Of a DNA stretch of 64,000 nt, positions 49,401-58,400 are shown piece by piece. How positions within the stretch are numbered: position 1 is the stretch's first letter; each line of letters opens with the position of its first letter. Under the pieces are notes generated by a model. It saw nothing but the letters and a program-made list of their open reading frames with translations, was not told the DNA's origin and searched no databases. Source of the stretch: Macrostomum hystrix (Eukaryota; Platyhelminthes; Macrostomidae); contig CATNEN010000035.1 in assembly GCA_950097015.1 (NCBI GenBank), positions 261,001 through 325,000 on the forward strand, read 5' to 3'. The translations under genes and the position numbers were made by a program.

Positions 49401-52400
49401 TACGGACTGCAGCGCCAGCGTGAGCGCTTGGCCGAGCTGGCCATGAAGCGCGAGGAAGGCCAGGTTTTGGCCGAGGCAGCAGCGCACTGGGCGGACAAGG
49501 CGGAGCGCAACACAGCGCCGGCTGGTCGCGACGCGTTGCGCGCTCAGGCTCAGCGAGTCCAGACTGCCTGGGACTGCCTGGTGCGCGAGCTGCTGGAGAC
49601 GAGGGCCACCTCTGAACAGAGGCTGCAGAAGTGGACGGAGCTAGACGACTCAGTTGAAAAAGTGGCTCGCTGGATCAAGGAGCGGGAAGAGCGACTGTTG
49701 ACTTTGAATGAGGCTAAACAGCAGCAGCAGCAGGACTCTGCGATTGCAGTTCTGCAGCGACTTCGCGAACTGCAACAGGAGGTTGCGGCTTATGAGCCTG
49801 TTGCGCTGGCGGCTTCGGAGCGGTGCCGCGCAATGGGCCGTCAGGAGGCGGCGGAGCAACTGCCGGCCAGCCACGCCCAGCTGCGACGCGATGTCGAGAC
49901 TCGTCTGGCCGACGCGGAGGCAACGGCAGAGCGGCGACGCGAGTTTCAACAGGCCCTGCAGGAGCAGCGAGCCTGGCTGCAGCGAAGTCGGACAACTCTT
50001 GGCGCCCTTCAGCAAGAGGCCAAGGCGGCAGGCGATCTGGTCGCGGTGCGACGCAACCTGGCGCAGGCCTCGACGCTGCTGGCCGACGTGCAGGGCGAAG
50101 CCGCAGAGGCGCGAATGACGCGACTGCATCAGCTGGCAGCGGCGGCTGACGCAATGCCGGAGGCGCTCGAGTGCCAGGAAAAAGCCGCGGGCCTGCGCGC
50201 TCAGGTAGCCGAGATCTGCGGCTCATTAGAGCGACTCACGGAGCTTTGGGAGGCCTTCCAATCGGCGCAAGACACACTGGAGGCCTCTCTGAAGGACCAG
50301 CTGTTGCCAACTTCGGCCAGTCAGCAGCAGTCGCAGGCACTCGGTGACTCGGCCGAGGAGAAGCGCCGCCTGGCTGATCAAATGCAGCAGAGGGAGCAGA
50401 TGCTGCGCGAGCGACAATCGGAGGCGGAGGCGCTGGCTGAGCAGGCGCGCGCCCTTGTTGAACTCGGCGCTGATCAACGCGCCACCACCGGCGCGGCCTC
50501 TCAGCTGGCTGGGCGGGTGCGCGCGACCCTAGACAAATCGGCTGAGCAGGGCAGAGCCGCTCTGGTGGCGGCCAAGCAGCACGGTGAGCTCGATTTGGCA
50601 CTTGGCGAGCTCGACCAATGGCTTTCTGGGTGCCGTGAGCGGCTGGCCTCAGTCACTGCCAGCGAGTCTCCAGAGCAGACTGAGCGGCAGCTGGCGGAGC
50701 TGCAGACGGAGCTGGAGTCAGGCAGGTCGCGCCTACGCGCCGCCTCGGAGCTGGCCGACCGGGTCCTGCCGGCCACCGGAGCACAGGGCGTGGAGCGCCT
50801 TCGAGCTGCCCTGCAGAAAGCCCGACGGGAGCACGAATCGGCGCAGATGGCCGTCGGGGAGGCACGCACCAACGCCGACATGTTGTTGTCGGCCAGGCGC
50901 GACTTTCAACGGCAGGCGGACCAGCTTGCCGGCTGGCTGTCTGACGCCGAGGCCAAACTGTCGACGTCCACGGAGTCTGCAGCTTCTGGTCCGGCGCAGC
51001 AGGGCTTGACTGAACGGCGGGCTGCGCTGGAGAGGGCCCGAGTTCTTCAACGCGAGGCGGCCAGCCAGGAGGCAGCGCTGCGCCGTATTCAGGAGCGTGC
51101 TGGAGCTGCCGGCGGCGACAGCAGGTGAAATTAGATTTACAATCATGAATGCCTTTGTGCATCATAAATGGGGCACACAACATTTTTTTTCATCCTGTTG
51201 TTTCTTAGGTACATAAGCATATTTGCACAGTTAAGAAATTCTGAAAACCTTTCGTGGAAAACTATCCTCTTCAGTTGACAAATTATAACTAGGTTGGCAA
51301 ATCATCTCCTCTATTGATTATTACCATTTTTACCTAGTGCTCAATTCATTATCCGTCGCACAGAGAGCGAGCCAATGGCATTGCTCGGCGACACGAAGAG
51401 CTGACCGCTGGACTGGCCCAGCTTGTTGAACGCCTGGCCAGCAGCGTCACCGGTCAGCAGGAGTTCCAGGAGTCCGCTGAGCGAGCCGCCGCCTGGCTGA
51501 CTCAGGCGCGTGCCCGCCTCACTCAGGCAGCGGGCGGCTCGCCAGATCAGCTGCCGACACCTTCGGGTACGTCGGCGACGGCTTCCAGCCGCGGCGATTT
51601 GGATGCCCGGGCGGAACAGTTGGCCAACTTGCGCTCGGACGCTGGCCGCACCGGCCAGCCGCTGATGGACCGGCTGGCTGCGACAGCGGCCGCTCTGTCG
51701 AAGGCGCGCGCGCCTAACGCTGCCGAGGCTGCCAACGAAGCCGACCGTCTGACCGACGACTTCCGATCTCTCCTGTCCGAGGCGGAAGCAGCCGAGGCTC
51801 GACTGATGGAAGCATCCCGACTGTGGCGCGGCTTCCAGGATTGCTGGCAGCGGCTGGCCGACTGGGTGAAGGACGCGGAACAGAGGCTACGTCGGGGCAA
51901 TGAGCCGGCGGCGAACTTGGACGCCAAGCGGCGTCAGGCGAGGGAATTTCAGGTAGGAGAATCGAACTTAGCGGCCCAGTGGCTGAACAATGGAATTAGT
52001 CTATTTGAATTTAATACTAACCATAGTCTATTTTGGCTTAACCTGGAACGATACTCTGCTTAACACCCTAGCGGTTTTGTTCTATTTCAGCTCGCTGAGA
52101 TTGGCCTTTAAGTAGCATTTAAATGTTCGTAAACCTTATCATTTTCTTAGTTTCTGCTACTTTCAATTGGCACTACTTAGTGGCGGGCGTGAAATCAGTA
52201 GCATCTGGAGTCTTTTTTATTACCTGCAAATGATGTTGGTGACTGTTTCTAATTATTCTGTGGCAATTATTCTCATTTAAATGCGCATGTTAGCAAATAC
52301 TGGATTAAATAATTTACCGACGACCTTGTGCGAAACTTCTGAGTTTATCGATCAAGCTCAAATGCTGGTGGTAGAGTTCTTAGCGACAGAAGTCTGCAAA

Positions 52401-55400
52401 ACTTGGTTGCTAAAAAACAGAACACTATTTTTAGATCGATGTTATTTTTATTTAGCTTTTTAATTTGTTCCTCGTCAGCAAATAATTAAACAGACCATCT
52501 AAATAGTTTTTTATTGCTAAAACTGGACACGGTGGCTCTGCGTGTGCTGACGTCACAGCACTGCGATTTCTCTGTCTCTCTCTCTGTATTCCGCTATCTT
52601 CACTTCGTCTTAAAAAAGTAGATGACTGAATGCACTTGTGTGTGTGTTCCATAGTAACATGCATTCGGTGTGAGCACACAACTGGCAATGCCGCTACACC
52701 GCCTGTGCCTCAGAACCGGTTGCTGATATTTTGGGTGAACGTCAGGGTAAGACCAAGTCCAAGCGGACTTGCCTGCTGAATTTTGCATCAGCCTGTCTAT
52801 CTCCTTGTGTGCCATGCTCCTATTGTTTTCCTAGACCTGATCCATTCTATGTCTTTCTATATCAGGACATAACCTCTGATTGGTTCTTTATTCAGTATAT
52901 TATCAGTACTTGAAGGGTACTTTGCGCAAAATCTAAATACTACAGCCTTTACATCAGCTTAAAAACTATCAGATTACTGTTCCAAATACTTCCTAAGCTT
53001 TTTATTTCACTATTCCTCTTTAGAAAGAAAAGCCCGATTTAATTTGCAGAGTTCTGCATTTACTATTGATTGCTTTGATTTTGATTTATTTGCAGTGCTT
53101 GACGACTGTCAAAGTTTTGCTTCAATCGCTCGCTCGCTCAGTCAGTCAGTTTTGCTGTGACAATGCAGTCTCAGAGCAGGGCAGAGCAGAGTGATTGACA
53201 GGCAAAGAGCCGGATGAAAAACTGTACTTGAGGATAACCAAGCAGTAGTAGAGATTCTATTGAGAGTTGCAGACATGCGATCGCAGCAGCAGCAGCAGCA
53301 GCATCAGAGAAAATCCGTCCGATTCCAGGTGATGAGCGATGAGATTCACGCCAAGAGACCCGAGCTGGACAAGCTGCAGTCGCTTGGAGACTCGCTGGAG
53401 CAGCTGACCGGACATGCCCAGGCCGCTGCTAGAGTTGCTCAGCTGGCCTTGAAATATCAATCTCTGATGACTCAGTGCTCAGTGAGTGTCCGCAATCTCC
53501 TGTTCTAGCTTATTGTTTTACTAACAATGTCTGTGCACCATTTTTGCTGCTGTTCTGTTTTTTTGACTGGTTTACTTGCACACTCATACCTAAGTTGCAC
53601 AGAGGGACTTCTACACCTTTAGATCCCTTTAGAACCCTTGAGAAATCCTTTGGAATTATCTAGAATCATTTATAAATCCTTTAGAATCCTTTAGAAATCA
53701 ATTAGAATCCTTTAGAAATCCATTAGAATCCTTTAGAAATCCATTAGAATCCTTTAGAAATCCATTAGAATCCTTTAGAAATCCATTAGAATCCTTTAGA
53801 AATCCATTAGAATCATTTAGAAATCCATTAGAATCCTTTAGAAATCCTTTAAAATCCATTAGAAATCCATTAGAATCCATTAGAAATCCATTAGAATCAT
53901 TTAGAAATCCATTAGAATCCTTTAGAAATCCATTAGAATCCTTTAGAAATCCATTAGAATCCTTTAGAAATCCATTAGAATCCTTTAGAAATCCATTAGA
54001 ATCATTTAGAAATCCATTAGAATCCTTTAGAAATCCTTTAAAATCCATTAGAAATCCATTAGCATCCATTAGAAATCCATTAGAATCCTTTAGAAATCCA
54101 TTAGAATCCTTTAGAAATCCATTAGAATCCTTTAGAAATCCATTAGAATCATTTAGAAATCCATTAGAATCCTTTAGAAATCCATTAGAATCATTTAGAA
54201 ATAAATTAGAATCATTTAGAAATCCATTAGAATCATTTAGAAATCCATAATAATCCTTTAGAAATCCATTAAAATCCTTTAGAAATCCATTAGAATCATT
54301 TATAAATCCTTTAGAATGCTTTAGAAATCCTTTAGAATCCATTAGAAATCCTTTGGAATTATCTAGAATCATTTATAAATCCTTTCGAATCCTTTAGAAA
54401 TCCATTAGAATCCTGGAATTGCTGGAACAGTAAGCTAGACCCTTTGCTGTATTCGTAGCCAGTGCTTCCTATAGCCTGCACTTTTAGTTTTAAATAGGCT
54501 AACCCGCAAACGCGCTCATTGCATCAATGATGATAGATCACACGAGCTTAGAAATCGCGTTTAATAAATTGTAGCCAAGTGCATTGCACTGACTAACAGT
54601 TTTGTATTTTTTCATTTCTAATCGAATGAACACAATGGCAATCGTACACTACATTACAGGAGGCCTTGGTGGTAAGTAGAATTTTTGTCAGCTGATTTCA
54701 GAACGATTCTGCATGTTGTGAATCTTTTTTGCTAGCATTTTCTCTCTGTTCACCTTTAACTAGTGTCTTTGAACAGTTTTGTGTGCAGCTCACAATCGAA
54801 CCATTAATAATCATGTGGACACAGGTGTCAACTATGCGACTTTATCACTTAAATACTCAATCTAGTTACTGATCTTCATCACTTTTTTAATAATATCTTT
54901 GAAATTTCAATGTTTATTAACTTACTCTGTTATGTTTTGATTCTTTAAAGTTCTTCTCGTCGTGACTGGCTTTGAAATTGGACTTATTAAGTCTCAATTT
55001 ATATGAATTACAAAATTTCTAACTGCCTATCCTTGATTCTTGTTTATTCAAAAGGCTGTTATTAAAATGTGTTCGTTTTCAAACGAGAACAGTATCATGA
55101 AGCTTTCTAAGCCCTACTAAAATAATTTGAAATTCAATATTCCTACGTGGCTAAAACTTTTGCCAATAATTCTATGTAACTCAATAATCTTAACTTTATT
55201 CTTGAGACAAAATAATATGCTACTTTAAAAAATGTGTCCACTCTACTGTGAGTAGGAGAGTAAGCACACCAACATCTTAATCTGTGCACCCCTTAAAATT
55301 TGCCAGGAGGCCAATCAGCGCCTGCACCAGATCTCCAGTGACATCAAGGCCTACGAGGAGGCCCATGACAGTGCCAAGCAGTGGATTGATCAGGCCACTC

Positions 55401-58400
55401 AGCGGCTGCTCAACTCCAGCGGTTGCCATGGCGACGCTGGCAAACTGGCCGAGAAACGCCGGGCTGTTCGGGTGAGTAGTTTCTACTCCAACCCCTGCTG
55501 CTGAAACTTTTTCTGTATCAAGGTTGATCAAAGTTAAAATCCGATCGTGACGATTCTCCGCCTGCCAGGAGATCTCCGACGGCATGTACGAAGGCGAGAG
55601 TCGCCTGTCCAACGTCATGGAGGCCGGCGATCGCGTTCTACGCACCTGCGACAATCCGGACGCTGTCAGACGTCAGATGGACGAGATGCGCGCCGACTGG
55701 TCGCAGCTGAGCAAACAGGTGCAACAGGTACTGACCGGCCTGGACAAGGCCGCAGCCAAGCTCGGCGAATTCGGCGATCTGGTCGGCCGACTCTCGGGAT
55801 GGCTGGGCGACAGTGAGAGGACCTTGGCTCAGCTCACTGGTGGTGCTGGTCAGCGGTTCGGAGAGACTCCGGAGAAGAAGGAACAGTACGACCGTTTCAA
55901 GGTGAGACGTCCGTTGCCACTTCAAACCCTATCGAATTTTTAAGAGGAATCGTAGCAGGTATCGCAACTAGAATCGTAGCAGGAGTCCAAACTAGAACGC
56001 ATATGGAATGGTAGATAGAATTTTAAGTAGCAATCTATGCAGAAAGCAGAACCACTCATTAAAAGATCACATATTTTATTTCTTAACATCAGTAGCAAAA
56101 CGTTTTAGAGATTTTTTTCTGGTCGATTTTGCCACCGAGCACGAATTTGGGCGTGCTCGTTTTGAATAAACTTTAACCTTCATTATTCGTTTCATGTGTA
56201 ATTATTAACAAGCTACAGACTTGCATGCTATGATAAATTGACAGTATTCAAGCTTAACTTGCACTTTTAAAGTTCAGCATTTTAGGTTTCGATCTCGACT
56301 AACTTGTCTTTAGCTATTTAAACACTTCGTTGAGATATAACAAGTTATAACAAGCCAGCTTTTATATTCCAAAAACTAACACAAGTAAAATATCAAAATC
56401 TTCCTTGGGTTATTGAGTTACCTTGCCGACCCCATTGATACCTCCGCCATTTTTCAGCTTCCAGCGAGTGTTCGCATGTTCTCTAACAAGTTCAAATTGA
56501 AGGTGCGTCTGGAAAAAAGAAGTCTTCACGACAGAAGTGTCCTTCCCTAATCACTTAACATTTATTTGAACTTTATATATTATTCTTTAGTAATTATCGT
56601 TCTACGCTAATATACGTTTCTACAAGCGTTAAAAACTTTTTTCCAACGAAAGTTTCGTTCCTACCTCTAGTGTAGTTGTTGCGATTATTTCTTAGCTGCA
56701 AGCGTATTTTAGCTCTAGATTATTTAAAAATGGTGCTCTCATATGCAAGATTCAGTAGATAAAATGTTGTGATGTGGTCCAGTTTAACTGAACACAATGA
56801 TGCGGTCCAGTTTAACTGAACACAATGATGCGGTCCAGTTTAACTGAACACAATGATGCGGTCCAGTTTAACTGAACACAATGATGCGGTCCAGTTTACA
56901 CTGAACACAATGATGCGGTCCAGTTTAACTGAACACAATGATGCGGTCCAGTTTAACTGAACACAATGATGCGGTCCAGTTTAACTGAACACAATGATGT
57001 GGTCCAATTTAACTGAATACTAGTTTTCGGCTTTGTTAAGCTGGCGTACTGGATGAAGCATGGAATTGTTTGGCTTATATCAATGCTCACTTCCCAACCA
57101 ATCGAGTGTAAATTACGCATTAAAATCCGTAGATTTATGCACTACTCAAACTAAATGTATATTTCTTTCATTTGTACAGCGAATGTGTTTATCACGTGTA
57201 AAAAGTTTATAGCAAAGCACTAGTCAATTTTAGCTAAGTCTCATATCTAATAAAAACGGTCGTATTTTAAGTTGCTATCAAATTCCTATTTTTAGTCGCT
57301 GAAGAGTGAAGTCGATCGCACGGAGGGCGATTTCGACGAGCTGCAGCAGCTGTGCGACGAACTGCAGGCGATCGGCAAGCAGCCAGATTTGGATCGGCAG
57401 TGCAAGGACCTGCGGTATCGCTATAACCAGCTCAAGCGAGCTGTTGGTGTGAGTTTCTAGCCGATTTGTTTGTTAATTCATTCGAAGGAACTCCTGAGGA
57501 TAGGCCCTGAAGTTTGCGTCCTATTGAGGTGTCTCAAATTATACTTAGATAAGGCCGGGCCCATACCTTTTTGTTTCAGTTGAAAGTGGACGAGCTGGCT
57601 CGATCGCAGCAGGAGCAGCAGGCCTACCAAGACGGTCTGCAGGAGTGCGAGAAGTGGATCCTGCAGGCCAGCTTCCGCCTCATGGAGCAGTCAACTGGAC
57701 AGGCTCCAAGCCTTGATGACGCTCAGCGAGCTGCCGACGCTCACGCTATCGTGTGCAAAGAGATCGAGGAGCAACGCAAGGCGCTCGACTCGGTGGTCCG
57801 GATAGGCAGGAAGCTGGCCGAAGATAACAGTGGCAACGCCGACCTGCGACAGGAGATCGACGGACAATTGAAGACACTGGAGGATAATTATACCAACTTG
57901 AAGGAGACAGCCGAGAACGCAAAGGTTAGTAACTGCGATTTTTTCTAGAAATAAATTTACTAAAATAAACAACAATTAATCAGTTAGCAACCATTGAAAA
58001 CCACATCACAGAGCAACCTGAAGGAAAACCTACAGAAGTGGAAGACCTACAGAGACTTGCTGCAGGCCACAGACCGTTGGCTGCACTCGGATCTGGCGGC
58101 CTGGTGGGCCGGTCGCGACCCAGCCGTGACAAAGAGCGCCGAGGACGCTGAGCGTCAAACCCAGGAGACACGCGGAATGCAGAGCCGGCTCAGCCAGGCC
58201 CGCGCCGAGGTCACCGCCGCCGGCTTCAAATGCGAGCCACGTGGCTGCGTTGGTGTCAGCGCCGGACTTGGCATCGCTGACAGTAACGGCGACGCTCCAT
58301 TTGCTGCGATTCGTGGACCTACAATATCCTCGCCTGGAGTGCCGTCAGCAGCGGCTACAGCCGCGGCTCTGTCGCTGGCCCGCCTAGCAGAAAAAGTGTC

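Noticed and set aside
30063-51183. Many antisense frames of 60-250 codons opposite the nesprin rod exons
   Set aside because: Shadow frames caused by GC-rich coding sequence; the plus strand carries the spectrin homology.
53698-54372. 224-codon minus-strand open frame (D-S-N-G-F-L-K repeat)
   Set aside because: Same cause: 21-bp intronic array, antisense to the gene.
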